The position numbers and the translations under genes are program-made. The notes beneath the pieces were generated by a model, which saw only the letters and a list, made by a program, of their open reading frames with translations, was not told the origin of the DNA and made no database searches. A stretch of 64,000 nucleotides of DNA from a bacterium (GTDB lineage: Bacteria > Actinomycetota > Thermoleophilia > Miltoncostaeales > Miltoncostaeaceae), in assembly GCA_029977205.1 (NCBI GenBank), contig JAPOLI010000002.1, positions 29,093 to 93,092 of the forward strand. The letters run 5' to 3'. Within the stretch, counting starts at the first letter, position 1. Each line of letters opens with the position of its first letter. This document shows positions 1 to 7,944 of this stretch, piece after piece.

Positions 1-1054
1 CCTGGGCCACGATTGCCTCCCCGAGCGGCGGCGCGAACGTCACCCCGCCGAGGTCGCGGCACACCGCCGCGCACTCCTCGGCCGCCTCATGGGCACGCGA
101 TGCCAGGCCCTGGCGGCTGAGGCGTGACACCAGCCCGGCAGCCAGGTCGGGGGGCAGCTGCAGTTGCGGGCCACCGGCGAGCTCCGCCGCGCGCCGCACG
201 CGCTCGGGCGCCACGAGCGGCCAGATGGTGCGGCCAGCATCCTCGAGGGCGGGCACGTCAACATCGAACTCCCGTCCGCCGCCGTGCAGTGCCACATGGA
301 GGGCCTCCGCCGACGGCCGGCCCGCCACCAGCGCGGCCGCACCCACGGACGCGTGCAGGGCATGCGCGCCGGCGAGCGCAGCGCTCAGCGCCGACATCGA
401 GGCGAGCCCGCCCGTCGCGCGCAGCGACACCTCGACCGGGATCGGGCACCTGTCCACCACGTTGCCGACCAGGAGGCCCATGGCCACCGGGGTGAGGTTG
501 CCGCCGAGATCCGAGATGCAGAGAGAGGTGGCCCCCGGCAGATCGGCCAGGGCGAGTGCCTCCTCGACCCAGCGCGGATCCGCGGCGTCGGGCACCGGGC
601 CGAGCACCAGCGTCGGCACGAAGCCGACGCCCGCATCCCCGGCGGCCTCGGCAACCAGTCGCAGCGCGTCGACATCGTTCAGCGTGTCGTAGGCGCGCAC
701 CCGGGTCGCTCCGCTTGCCGCGGCCGAGGTGATCAGACGCGCCGCGACGCCGGCGCCGAGGGGCACCTCACCGAGCAGCGTGCGACCGGTGACCACGATG
801 CCGATGGTGGCGCCCCCGGCCTGTCGCGCGACGACGCGGAGGCGATCCAGCGGGCTCTCCGTCCGTCCGTCCATCGCAGCGCGCGCGGACGGCGGGTCGA
901 GCACCTCGATGACGCGCGCGCCGATCGGCGCGAGCGCGGCGGCGGCGGCCCCGAGGTCGTCGGGGGCAATCCGCGCGCCCCAGGGCGGGGTGCAGAGATC
1001 GCGCAGGGTGACATCGACCAGTCCGATGTCGATGGCGGCAGGCTCGGTGCTCAT
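1..1054 (-). CDS. Carboxyltransferase-like (OadA/PycB/5S family) protein, 3' end outside window
   Basis: Translated by hand over 351 codons with no stop; the 3' end lies beyond base 1. The ATG at 1054 overlaps the efp stop (ATGA), so it is translationally coupled to efp. The fold matches the carboxyltransferase domain of oxaloacetate decarboxylase alpha, pyruvate carboxylase B and transcarboxylase 5S: VDVTLRDL near residue 13, RAYDTLNDVDAL near 120, SLCISDLGGNLTP near 177, RATGGLASM near 212 and CRDLGGVTFAPPLGEAIVAQ at the end of the visible part. Key residues of that family are missing: the carbamylated lysine of ICIKDMAG is Ser181, and the His-rich metal-binding stretch before ATxG reads E208, S210, R212. 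Family identity is fairly sure; ordinary decarboxylase or carboxylase activity is unlikely. It may be a structural or regulatory homologue, perhaps linked to biotin-carrier genes beyond the edge. Confidence 0.7.
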   Translation of the reverse strand, partial: MSTEPAAIDIGLVDVTLRDLCTPPWGARIAPDDLGAAAAALAPIGARVIEVLDPPSARAAMDGRTESPLDRLRVVARQAGGATIGIVVTGRTLLGEVPLGAGVAARLITSAAASGATRVRAYDTLNDVDALRLVAEAAGDAGVGFVPTLVLGPVPDAADPRWVEEALALADLPGATSLCISDLGGNLTPVAMGLLVGNVVDRCPIPVEVSLRATGGLASMSALSAALAGAHALHASVGAAALVAGRPSAEALHVALHGGGREFDVDVPALEDAGRTIWPLVAPERVRRAAELAGGPQLQLPPDLAAGLVSRLSRQGLASRAHEAAEECAAVCRDLGGVTFAPPLGEAIVAQ

Positions 1055-1611
1055 GCTCGGCTCACGTACTCCCGGGTTCGCGTGTCCACCTTGATCCGGT
1101 CACCCTCGTTGACGAAGAGCGGCACGTTCACGGTGGCACCGGTCTCCAGGGTTGCGGGCTTCGTCACGTTGCTCACGGTGTCGCCCTTCACGCCCGGATC
1201 CGTCTGGGTCACCTCCAGCTCGACGGACGCAGGTGGCTCGGCGCGGAACGGGGCCTCGCGGACGAACAGCACCTGTACCTCCGAGTTCGGGGCGATGAGG
1301 TCCACGGCCTCGATGGACGCCCTGGGCACGTTGACCTGCTCGTAGGTCTCCCCATCCATGAACACGAGCCCGTCGCCGTCCTCGTACAGCATCTGCATGT
1401 TGCGGGTCTCGGTCGTCACCCGCTCGAGCTTCTCGCCGGCGCGGAAGGTCTTGTCAACCACCGTGCCCTTGGCGAGGCTCTTGAGCTTGGTGCGTACGAA
1501 CGCGCCGCCCTTGCCGGGCTTGACGTGCTGGAAGGACACGACGCTGACGAGGTCGCCGTCGAGGTCGAGCACCCATCCGTTCTTCAGATCGTTGCTGCTG
1601 ATGGCCCCCAC
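1051..1611 (-). CDS. efp: Translation elongation factor P
   Basis: Full-length EF-P of 186 residues, which relieves ribosomes stalled on polyproline. Three domains are visible: an N-terminal KOW-like domain beginning MGAISSNDLKNGWVL, an OB domain, and a C-terminal OB domain ending in GDRIKVDTRTREYVSRA. The loop VKPGKGGAF puts Lys34 at the tip, the residue modified in many bacteria; no modification gene is seen nearby. It follows the Xaa-Pro peptidase gene by 9 bases and overlaps the next gene by 4 bases, the usual actinobacterial aro-pepQ-efp order. Confidence 0.97.
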   Translation of the reverse strand: MGAISSNDLKNGWVLDLDGDLVSVVSFQHVKPGKGGAFVRTKLKSLAKGTVVDKTFRAGEKLERVTTETRNMQMLYEDGDGLVFMDGETYEQVNVPRASIEAVDLIAPNSEVQVLFVREAPFRAEPPASVELEVTQTDPGVKGDTVSNVTKPATLETGATVNVPLFVNEGDRIKVDTRTREYVSRA

Positions 1612-1620
1612 GGCCCGCTC

Positions 1621-2691
1621 CTAGTTGCTGGTCGTCGTCAGGTCGGTCGGGATGCCGGTGAGCACCTCGCAGCCATCGTCGGTGACGATGGCGAGGTCCT
1701 CGATGCGCACTCCGCCGACCCCCTCCAGGTAGATGCCCGGCTCGATTGTGACAACCATGCCGGTTTGAAGTACCTCTCCGCCCTCCCGACGGAGCCACGG
1801 GCGCTCGTGGATGTCGAGCCCCACGCCGTGCCCGAGGCCGTGGCCGAAGTGATCCCCGAGGCCCGCATCCGCGATGATCCCGCGAGCCACCGCGTCGAGG
1901 TCCATCGTGTGGACTCCGGCACGGCAGGCGGCGAGGGCCGCGCGCTGGGCCTCGAGGCACACCGCATAGGCCTCCTCGAGCGCGGGTGGGAGCGTACCCG
2001 TGGCGAGGGTGCGCGTGCAGTCAGAGGCGTAGCCGGCGTGTCGGGCGCCCATGTCCACCACGACGAGGGTATCCCGCGGGATCGCCTCCGCCCGCGGAAC
2101 AGCATGCGGCAACGCGCCGTGAGGACCCCCCGCCACGATGATGTCGAAGCTCGCGCCGTCCGCCCCCATCTCGCGCATCCAGCCCTCGAGCGCCCACGCG
2201 GTCGCGGCCTCGGTGCGTCCGGCGAAGCCGGCGTCGATGAGGCGCGCCAGCGCGGCATCCGCGATACGGGTGGCCTCGCGGATGCACTCGAGCTCCGCCT
2301 CCTCCTTGACCACCCGCAGGCCCTCGACGAGCCCGGATGTCGGAATGAGCTCGACACCCGTGAGCCTGCGCGCGATGCGATCGCGGCGGGCCACGGTGAC
2401 ATGCTCGGCCTCGATGCCCGCACGCCCCTGAGGCACGACATCGGCAAGGCGGTCCATGAGATCCCGCCCGGCGATGACCACGTCGGTGTCCTCCACCTGG
2501 CTTCTGGCCGCGGCGGTATACCGGGAGTCGGTGAGGAGCACCCGCGATTCGGGCATGACCACGAGCACGCCATTCGAGCCCACGAAACCCGACAGGTACC
2601 GGATGTTCACGAGGTCGGTGATGATGAGGGCATCGAGCCCCTCCTCCCGCAGCACCTCCCCGATGCGCGCCTGGCGCTCCGGGAGGCTCAA
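1621..2691 (-). CDS. Xaa-Pro aminopeptidase / prolidase (M24)
   Basis: Cytosolic metallopeptidase removing residues before proline, 356 residues. The creatinase-like N-terminal domain (LDALIITDLVNIRYLSGF) is followed by the pita-bread M24 domain. All five metal ligands are visible: VVVDMGARHAGYASDCTRT supplies two Asp, GHGLGHGVGLDIHE the His, TIEPGIY a Glu and GGVRIEDL the last Glu. I chose the TTG at 2691, which overlaps the aroQ stop (TTGA) and has AAGGCGGAG about 8 bases upstream. A longer reading frame runs to 3015, but the extra residues lie antisense-like inside aroQ in another frame and do not resemble the family. Pairing of a proline peptidase with efp is common in actinobacteria. Confidence 0.92.
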   Translation of the reverse strand: MSLPERQARIGEVLREEGLDALIITDLVNIRYLSGFVGSNGVLVVMPESRVLLTDSRYTAAARSQVEDTDVVIAGRDLMDRLADVVPQGRAGIEAEHVTVARRDRIARRLTGVELIPTSGLVEGLRVVKEEAELECIREATRIADAALARLIDAGFAGRTEAATAWALEGWMREMGADGASFDIIVAGGPHGALPHAVPRAEAIPRDTLVVVDMGARHAGYASDCTRTLATGTLPPALEEAYAVCLEAQRAALAACRAGVHTMDLDAVARGIIADAGLGDHFGHGLGHGVGLDIHERPWLRREGGEVLQTGMVVTIEPGIYLEGVGGVRIEDLAIVTDDGCEVLTGIPTDLTTTSN

Positions 2692-3125
2692 CCCGCGAGC
2701 TCCGCCTTCAAGATGTCCAGCGCCTCGCGATAGCCGTCGGGGCCGTGCCCGGCCACGGTTGCCAGCGCGATGTCGCGCACTACTGATGCCTTCCGGAACT
2801 CTTCGCGCGCGTTCACATCGGACAGATGCACCTCCACGAAGGGTGCGCCCATGACCTCGAGTGCATCGCGGATGGAGTACTGGTAGTGCGTCCACGCGCC
2901 GGGGTTGACGATGGCTCCGTCCACAGCGCCGGCGAGCCCGTGCACGTGCTCCACGAATGCACCTTCGTGATTGGTCTGGAACGTCCCCACGGACATCCCC
3001 CGCTCCGCGCCCCACGCGCGCACCTGCGCTTCGAGCTGCGGCAGCGTGAGGGTTCCGTAGTGCTCGGACGGCCGTCGCCCCAGCATGTTGAGGTTCGGCC
3101 CGTGCAGAAGGGCGATGGTGATCAT
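2688..3125 (-). CDS. aroQ: 3-dehydroquinate dehydratase, type II
   Basis: Third step of the shikimate pathway (3-dehydroquinate to 3-dehydroshikimate). 145 residues, normal for the dodecameric type II enzyme. Motifs: ALLHGPNLNMLGRR at the N-terminus, the flexible lid with EHYGTLTL carrying the catalytic Tyr, FQTNHEGAFVEHVH, NPGAWTHYQYSIRDAL with the catalytic His, and VEVHLSDVNAREEFR. The usual Tyr of NPGAYTH is Trp here. The ATG overlaps the aroB stop by 4 bases and the stop overlaps the peptidase start. Confidence 0.96.
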   Translation of the reverse strand: MITIALLHGPNLNMLGRRPSEHYGTLTLPQLEAQVRAWGAERGMSVGTFQTNHEGAFVEHVHGLAGAVDGAIVNPGAWTHYQYSIRDALEVMGAPFVEVHLSDVNAREEFRKASVVRDIALATVAGHGPDGYREALDILKAELAG

Positions 3126-4219
3126 GGAAGCAGCTCCTCCACGGCCGCGCGCACGACGGCCGGGTCGGGGTCCTGGTGAGTGACGACGTCGCCGGGAGCG
3201 CTCAGCAGCACCATGTTAAGCGCACGCCCATCCGACTTCTTGTCGCGCGACATGATCTCGATGACCTCGGCGACATCCACCGACGGGTCCAGTTCCACGG
3301 GAAGCCCGTGGCGGGCAAGCGTGGCAGCGGTGCGCTCGCGCCACACCGGGTCGAGGCCGCGCACGCGCTCACTCACGCGAAGCGCGGCGAGCAGGCCCAG
3401 CGAGATGGCCTCGCCATGGTGGTAGAGGTCGTATCCCGCCGCCGCCTCGATGCCATGGCCCACGGTGTGCCCGAGGTTGAGGATCGCGCGACGCCCCAGA
3501 TCGAACTCGTCCTCTGCCACCACCTCGAGCTTGCACTCCGCGCACCGGCGGATCAGGTCCACGAGCTCGGCATCCGGGCCGGGCAGGTCGGGCCATGCCG
3601 CCACCATCTCCATGAGGTCGCCGCCGACGAGCAGGCCGTACTTCACGACCTCGGCGAAGCCGCACGACAGCTCCCGGGGTGACAGGGTGGAGAGCACCGT
3701 CGTGTCCATCACGACTGCCTCGGGCTGGTACACGGCGCCGACGTAGTTCTTGCCCTCGGGGAGGTCCACGCCCGTCTTCCCGCCGAGCGACGAATCCACC
3801 ATGGCGAGGAGCGTCGTGGGTGCCTGCACCAGGCGCACGCCCCGCTGGTAGGACGCGGCGAGGAATCCGGCGAGGTCGCCCACAACACCGCCGCCGACGG
3901 CCACCACGGTGTCCCGGCGGCGTATGCCGGCGCGCGCGCAGGCCCGGCTCAGGCGCTCGATCTCGGCCAGGCTCTTCGAGGCCTCCCCCGCGGGAACCGG
4001 CTCGATGTGCACGCGCAGCCCGGCGGCGCGGCACGAGGCCGCAGCGCGCTCGCCGGCGGACGCGATGCCGTCGTCAACCACCACGATCGCGCCGTCTCCC
4101 TCGCCGCGCCCGGCCACGAGAGGGCCAATCAGGTCGATCGCGCCCGCCCCGAGGTACACCGGGACCTCGCGCGCGCCGATCACGGCCGTGATCGCCGGGT
4201 CGGGTGCGGTCGTGCTCAT
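3122..4219 (-). CDS. aroB: 3-dehydroquinate synthase
   Basis: Second step of the shikimate pathway, NAD- and metal-dependent cyclisation of DAHP. 365 residues. The NAD loop VAVGGGVVGDLAGF is clear; metal ligands are the Glu in FAEVVKYGLL, the His in LNLGHTVGHGIE and the His in LYHHGEAISLGL. The loop RDKKSDG near the C-terminus is also typical. It sits between aroK and aroQ with ATGA-type overlaps at both ends, so the aro genes are probably translated in fixed ratio from one mRNA. Confidence 0.97.
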   Translation of the reverse strand: MSTTAPDPAITAVIGAREVPVYLGAGAIDLIGPLVAGRGEGDGAIVVVDDGIASAGERAAASCRAAGLRVHIEPVPAGEASKSLAEIERLSRACARAGIRRRDTVVAVGGGVVGDLAGFLAASYQRGVRLVQAPTTLLAMVDSSLGGKTGVDLPEGKNYVGAVYQPEAVVMDTTVLSTLSPRELSCGFAEVVKYGLLVGGDLMEMVAAWPDLPGPDAELVDLIRRCAECKLEVVAEDEFDLGRRAILNLGHTVGHGIEAAAGYDLYHHGEAISLGLLAALRVSERVRGLDPVWRERTAATLARHGLPVELDPSVDVAEVIEIMSRDKKSDGRALNMVLLSAPGDVVTHQDPDPAVVRAAVEELLP

Positions 4220-4743
4220 CCCGCCTGGTCCTCGGGGCCGTCACCCTCCGCCCAGTCGGCAAGCACGCGCGCCACGTCATCCGCCGGACGCGATGCGTCG
4301 AGGATCACGTCGGCCGCCTCCCGGTACACGTGCTCGCGCTCGGCCGCGCGCCGGATGAACCGCTCGCGGTCCTGCGCAAGCGGGCGCCCCGGCTGGCCCC
4401 CCACGCGGTCCCACGCGAGCGCCGGGTCGATCTGCAGCCACGCGACCCACGCGGTCCGTCCGAGCAACTCGCGCGTGCGCTTGCTCCCGAGCGCGCCCCC
4501 GCCAAGCGCGAGCACGCCGGGGTCGGCGGCGAGGTTCTCGCGGATGAGGTCCTCCTCGGTGCGGCGGAACCACAGCTCCCCCCGTTGGGCGAATATCTCG
4601 GGGATCGACTGGCCGGCGTGCGCCACGATGAGATCGTCGACGTCGAGGAACTGCACACCGAGGAGATCTGCGGCCTGTCGGCCGACGGTGCTCTTGCCCG
4701 CGCCCATATACCCCGCGAGCGCGATCCAGCGCTCCGTGGCCAC
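4216..4743 (-). CDS. aroK: Shikimate kinase
   Basis: ATP-dependent 3-phosphorylation of shikimate, 175 residues. P-loop GYMGAGKSTVGRQ at residues 11-23, shikimate-binding DVDDLI, the arginine-containing GELWFRRTEEDL, the glycine-rich LALGGGALGSK and a lid with GRPLAQDRERF. Begins one base after the aroC stop and overlaps aroB by 4 bases. Confidence 0.96.
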   Translation of the reverse strand: MATERWIALAGYMGAGKSTVGRQAADLLGVQFLDVDDLIVAHAGQSIPEIFAQRGELWFRRTEEDLIRENLAADPGVLALGGGALGSKRTRELLGRTAWVAWLQIDPALAWDRVGGQPGRPLAQDRERFIRRAAEREHVYREAADVILDASRPADDVARVLADWAEGDGPEDQAG

Positions 4744-4744
4744 G

Positions 4745-5905
4745 CTACTGCGCCAGGACCGCGCGGTAGCGGTCCACCGCGGCGTCGAGTGAGGCGATGG
4801 AGTCGCCGCCGAACTTGTCGATGAGCGCCTGCGCGAGGACGAACGCGATGACGGCCTCGCCGATCACGGCGGCCGCCGGGACCGCGCAGATGTCCGACCG
4901 CTCCTTGAACGCCGACGTGGCCTCCTTGCTCTGCACGTCGACCGAGGCGAGCGGGCGGCTGAGCGTCGCGATGGGCTTCATCGCCGCGCGCACCACCATC
5001 GGCGCGCCATGCGTCATGCCGCCCTCCAGGCCCCCCGAGCGGTTCGTGCGGCGGTGATAACCGCGCTCCTCGCTCCAGAAGATCTCGTCATGAGCTGCGC
5101 TGCCGCGGATGCGCCCGAGCTCGAAGCCCGCGCCGATCTCCACGCCCTTGATGGCCTGCACGCCGAGCATCGCCTGCCCGATGCGGCCATCCAGGCGCGT
5201 GTCGCCGCTCACATGCGAGCCGAGCCCCGGAAGCGGGTCGAACACCCACACCTCGAAGATCCCCCCGAGGGTGTCGCTGTCCTGGCCGGCGGCCTTGATG
5301 GCCGCCTTCATGCGATCAGATGCGCCAGGGTCGAGGGCACGCACCGGGCTGGCGTCCACCTCGGCGAAGTCCGCCAGCACAAGGTCATCGCGCGCCGGAG
5401 TGGACTCCGGGCCGATCTGCACGACATGGCTGCGGACCTCCATCCCATACCGGCGAAGGAGTGCCTTGGCCACCCCGCCGGCAGCCACCCGCGCTGCCGT
5501 CTCCCGGGCGCTGGCGCGCTCCAGGATGTTGCGCAGGTCGTCGGTCTCGTACTTCTGCATGCCCGCCAGGTCCGCATGACCGGGACGGGGAAGCGTGATC
5601 GGGTCCACCTCGGCCGACGGCTCCCAGATCGCCATGCGGTCCTCGGACCAGTTGGCGAAGTCGCGATTCATCACCATCAGCGCAACGGGGCTCCCGAGCG
5701 TCCGTCCGTGGCGGATCCCCGCGGTCACCTGCACCCGGTCGGTCTCGATCTTCTGCCGGCCACCGCGGCCATACCCCAGCTGGCGGCGCGCGAGGTCGGC
5801 GTCGATGTCATCGGGCGTGAGGGGCAGGCCGGCCGGGAGCCCCTCGATGATCGTGGTCAGGGCCGGGCCGTGCGACTCCCCCGCTGTGCGGTAGGTGAGC
5901 GCCAT
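4745..5905 (-). CDS. aroC: Chorismate synthase
   Basis: Last step of the shikimate pathway (EPSP to chorismate, reduced FMN needed). 386 residues from the ATG at 5905, which gives the family start MALTYRTAGESHGPALT; a GTG at 5929 adds eight residues that fit poorly. Signatures: RRQLGYGRGGRQKIETD, the long ERASARETAARVAAGGVAK motif, and NRSGGLEGGMTHGAP. Neither start has a good ribosome site; instead TATGCT lies 9 bases before the ATG, consistent with a leaderless transcript that begins the aro operon. Chorismate feeds the tryptophan and futalosine genes seen later in the window. Confidence 0.96.
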   Translation of the reverse strand: MALTYRTAGESHGPALTTIIEGLPAGLPLTPDDIDADLARRQLGYGRGGRQKIETDRVQVTAGIRHGRTLGSPVALMVMNRDFANWSEDRMAIWEPSAEVDPITLPRPGHADLAGMQKYETDDLRNILERASARETAARVAAGGVAKALLRRYGMEVRSHVVQIGPESTPARDDLVLADFAEVDASPVRALDPGASDRMKAAIKAAGQDSDTLGGIFEVWVFDPLPGLGSHVSGDTRLDGRIGQAMLGVQAIKGVEIGAGFELGRIRGSAAHDEIFWSEERGYHRRTNRSGGLEGGMTHGAPMVVRAAMKPIATLSRPLASVDVQSKEATSAFKERSDICAVPAAAVIGEAVIAFVLAQALIDKFGGDSIASLDAAVDRYRAVLAQ

Positions 5906-5914
5906 CGGGCTCGC

Positions 5915-5920
5915 AGCATA
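5915..5920 (-). promoter_or_regulatory. Candidate leaderless -10 box for aroC
   Basis: TATGCT on the minus strand, 9 bases before the ATG at 5905; transcription would start at or next to the start codon. No convincing -35 box. Confidence 0.5.
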
Positions 5921-5950
5921 CCGCCCCACCGGGCGCGCACCGCGGGCTGA

Positions 5951-6847
5951 TCAGGCCGCATGCTGTGCCCGCGCTCCCCGCGGGCGCCGCTCCCCCTGCT
6001 TCACGCGCGCAAGCGGATGCATGAGCAGGTAGGCGCTGGCCAGGCCGCTCCACTCCCCGTAGCCATCCACGAGCTCACGCGTCTCCTCAGCGTCGGGCCA
6101 GCGCCCCGTCTCAGCCGCCACGATGCGCATCAGGCCGAGATCCCCCACCATCGGCGCATCGAACCGCCCGAGTCCGTACGTGCCCACGATCCCGGCGCTC
6201 CAGGGGCCGAGCCACGGCTCGCGGGTGACGCGCGCGGCCATGCGACCGGTGGACACGCCACGCAGGCGCTCCAGGTCCATGCCGCGGGCAAGGCGCACCA
6301 TCGCCCCAGCCCGGCGCGCGGCGAGCCCGGTCGCAACGGCCCGCGCAGGTTGCACACCGGCGAGATCGGCGGACGACGGCGGCTCGACGAGGCCGTCGGG
6401 TCCGCGCGTGGAGGCCATGGCCACCACCGCGCGCTCCATCCGCGCCGCCTCGCCCCCCGACACCAGTTGCCCGCAGGCAGCCGCGATGACCGAGTGGGCG
6501 ACCGTGGCGAGGCGAGCGGGCCGGTATCCCGCCCGGCGCACGCTCACGGGTGCCATGCGCGGATCGCGGCGCGCCATGCGCAGGAACGCCGCGTGGTCCT
6601 CGTCCAGTGCGAGGACGAACCGCAGGGCGTCGACCGCACTGCACAGGTCCGGTGCGCGGATCGCCGCGTCGAGGTCGCCGTCATGGCGCTGGCGCACGGC
6701 GGCCCGGCCCGGGCCGGCGGGCGTGACCAGCGCGATCGCCAGCACCGAGCCCTCCCAGCGCCGGGTCGCACCCGCGCCCCCCGCCGCGGACAGGCGCAGG
6801 TCGTACGGGCCCGCCGGCCGCAGCACGGTGACGATCGACCGTTCCAT
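5951..6847 (-). CDS. AlkA-like HhH-GPD DNA glycosylase
   Basis: 298 residues. The C-terminal half matches the helix-hairpin-helix glycosylases that remove alkylated bases: GLAARRAGAMVRLARGMD, then EPWLGPWSAGIVGTYGLG in place of the usual LPGIGPWTA, then VGDLGLMRIV, where the Asp is the expected catalytic residue. The N-terminal part (AGPYDLRLSAAGGAG) resembles the AlkA N-terminal domain. The hairpin is less canonical than in E. coli AlkA, so substrate range is uncertain. The start lies inside the 3' end of the prepilin peptidase gene (167-base overlap), with its own TACACT box 6 bases upstream. Confidence 0.75.
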   Translation of the reverse strand: MERSIVTVLRPAGPYDLRLSAAGGAGATRRWEGSVLAIALVTPAGPGRAAVRQRHDGDLDAAIRAPDLCSAVDALRFVLALDEDHAAFLRMARRDPRMAPVSVRRAGYRPARLATVAHSVIAAACGQLVSGGEAARMERAVVAMASTRGPDGLVEPPSSADLAGVQPARAVATGLAARRAGAMVRLARGMDLERLRGVSTGRMAARVTREPWLGPWSAGIVGTYGLGRFDAPMVGDLGLMRIVAAETGRWPDAEETRELVDGYGEWSGLASAYLLMHPLARVKQGERRPRGARAQHAA

Positions 6848-7283
6848 GCGCCGAGTGTACGAAGGCCGCCGGACCGATCACCACGATCACGCCGATGGCC
6901 AGGAACGGCGCGAGCGGCAGCGCGATGGCAGAGGGTCGCACCCGCCGCTTGGCGGCGAGGCCAAAGCCCCATGCCGCGGCAAGGACGAGGCCGGCGAGAA
7001 CGGCGGCAAGGCCCGGCACCGCGCCGAGCGCCGCGCCGATGAGGGCTCCCAGCTTCACATCGCCCATGCCCATTCCCCCTGGGCGCACGAGGGCGGGTGC
7101 CAGGAGGAGCATGCCCGCCAGCGCACCCGCCGCCATCGGAGCCCACCACGGGGCATCCCCCACCGCGCCGATCACGAGCACCGCCCCGAGAGCCGGCAGC
7201 ACCACGATGTCGGGGATCACCCGGCGTCGCAGGTCCCATCCCACCGCAGGGATCAGGGCGATCACGAGCACCAGTACGGCCAC
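6681..7283 (-). CDS. Prepilin peptidase, A24 family (short form)
   Basis: Integral membrane aspartic peptidase that trims type IV-like prepilins. The two catalytic aspartates are present: the first in GWDLRRRVIPD near the N-terminus, the second in MGMGDVKLGALIG. It lacks the N-terminal methylase domain, as in short archaeal and actinobacterial TadV/CpaA forms. Hydrophobic helices run to about residue 145 (FLAIGVIVVIGPAAFV); the remaining roughly 55 residues overlap the AlkA-like gene and look like non-family sequence, so the functional protein may end early or the tail may be an accident of the frame. GTG start at 7283. No pilin or Tad gene is seen in the window. Confidence 0.8.
   Translation of the reverse strand: MAVLVLVIALIPAVGWDLRRRVIPDIVVLPALGAVLVIGAVGDAPWWAPMAAGALAGMLLLAPALVRPGGMGMGDVKLGALIGAALGAVPGLAAVLAGLVLAAAWGFGLAAKRRVRPSAIALPLAPFLAIGVIVVIGPAAFVHSAHGTVDRHRAAAGGPVRPAPVRGGGRGCDPALGGLGAGDRAGHARRPGPGRRAPAP
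6854..6859 (-). promoter_or_regulatory. Candidate leaderless -10 box for the AlkA-like gene
   Basis: TACACT, 6 bases before the ATG at 6847, lying within the coding region of the upstream prepilin peptidase gene. Confidence 0.45.
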
Positions 7284-7289
7284 GACGCC

Positions 7290-7295
7290 AACGTA
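7290..7295 (-). promoter_or_regulatory. Candidate leaderless -10 box for the prepilin peptidase
   Basis: TACGTT, 6 bases before the GTG at 7283. An AGGAG lies about 18 bases before the GTG, too far to act as a ribosome site. Confidence 0.4.
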
Positions 7296-7343
7296 GGGCC
7301 ACTCCTGTCACGGGGGTCGCATCAGTCGTGCCGAGGTCGCCTC

Positions 7344-7349
7344 TATGCT
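7344..7349 (+). promoter_or_regulatory. Candidate leaderless -10 box for rnhA
   Basis: TATGCT, 8 bases before the ATG at 7358; no Shine-Dalgarno is visible between them. Confidence 0.55.
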
Positions 7350-7357
7350 GGTCACAG

Positions 7358-7882
7358 ATGACGCACCGCCATCAGCACCCGGTGACCGTGGTCACGGATG
7401 GGGCCTGCTCCGGCAATGGCACGGACGCCGCGCGCGGCGGCTGGGCGGCCATCATCATCGCGCAGGACGGCTCGGAGATCGTCCTGACGGGAGCCGAGGC
7501 ACCCAGCACGAATAACCGCATGGAGCTCATGGCGGCGATCGAGGGCCTTGCCGCCGCACCCGACGGGTCGACGGTGGACCTCATCACCGACTCCTCGTAC
7601 CTCGCCAAGGCGATCAGCGACGACTGGCTCGGTTCCTGGCAGCGGCGCGGCTGGCGGACCGCCGGTAAGAAGCCGGTGGCCAACCGCGACCTCTGGGAGC
7701 GGCTTCTGGCACAGCTCGCGCGACACCATGCCGTGACTCCGCGCCTCGTCCGCGGGCACGCGGGGCACGACCTCAACGAGCGCGCCGACCGCCTCGCGCA
7801 GGACGCTGCGGCGACCGCAGACGCCACCACGCCGCCCATGGATGGCACCGCATCGGAACAGATGGGGTTCGACATCACGTGA
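7358..7882 (+). CDS. rnhA: Ribonuclease HI
   Basis: Cleaves RNA in RNA-DNA hybrids. 174 residues from the ATG at 7358, giving MTHRHQHPVTVVTDGACSGN; a longer frame from 7097 is not family-like. Catalytic carboxylates are visible: Asp in VTDGACSGN, Glu in NNRMELMAAIEG, Asp in LITDSSYLAKAI and Asp in GHDLNERADRLA, with the flexible His in VRGHAGH. The last 25 or so residues after the RNase H fold are poorly conserved. Confidence 0.95.
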   Translation: MTHRHQHPVTVVTDGACSGNGTDAARGGWAAIIIAQDGSEIVLTGAEAPSTNNRMELMAAIEGLAAAPDGSTVDLITDSSYLAKAISDDWLGSWQRRGWRTAGKKPVANRDLWERLLAQLARHHAVTPRLVRGHAGHDLNERADRLAQDAAATADATTPPMDGTASEQMGFDIT

Positions 7883-7944
7883 GGCGTGCGAATATGTAGG
7901 ACCCGCGGTCGCGGGGTCGCTATTCGACGGTGAGGAGCAACCGG

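Noticed and set aside
1..1054. Reading the left-edge gene as an active oxaloacetate decarboxylase or pyruvate carboxylase subunit
   Set aside because: The catalytic Lys and metal-binding His are replaced, so only the fold is claimed.
164..1345. 393-codon plus-strand frame over the left end
   Set aside because: Opposite to efp and the carboxyltransferase-like gene, both recognisable; the predicted protein is Arg/Gly/His-rich noise.
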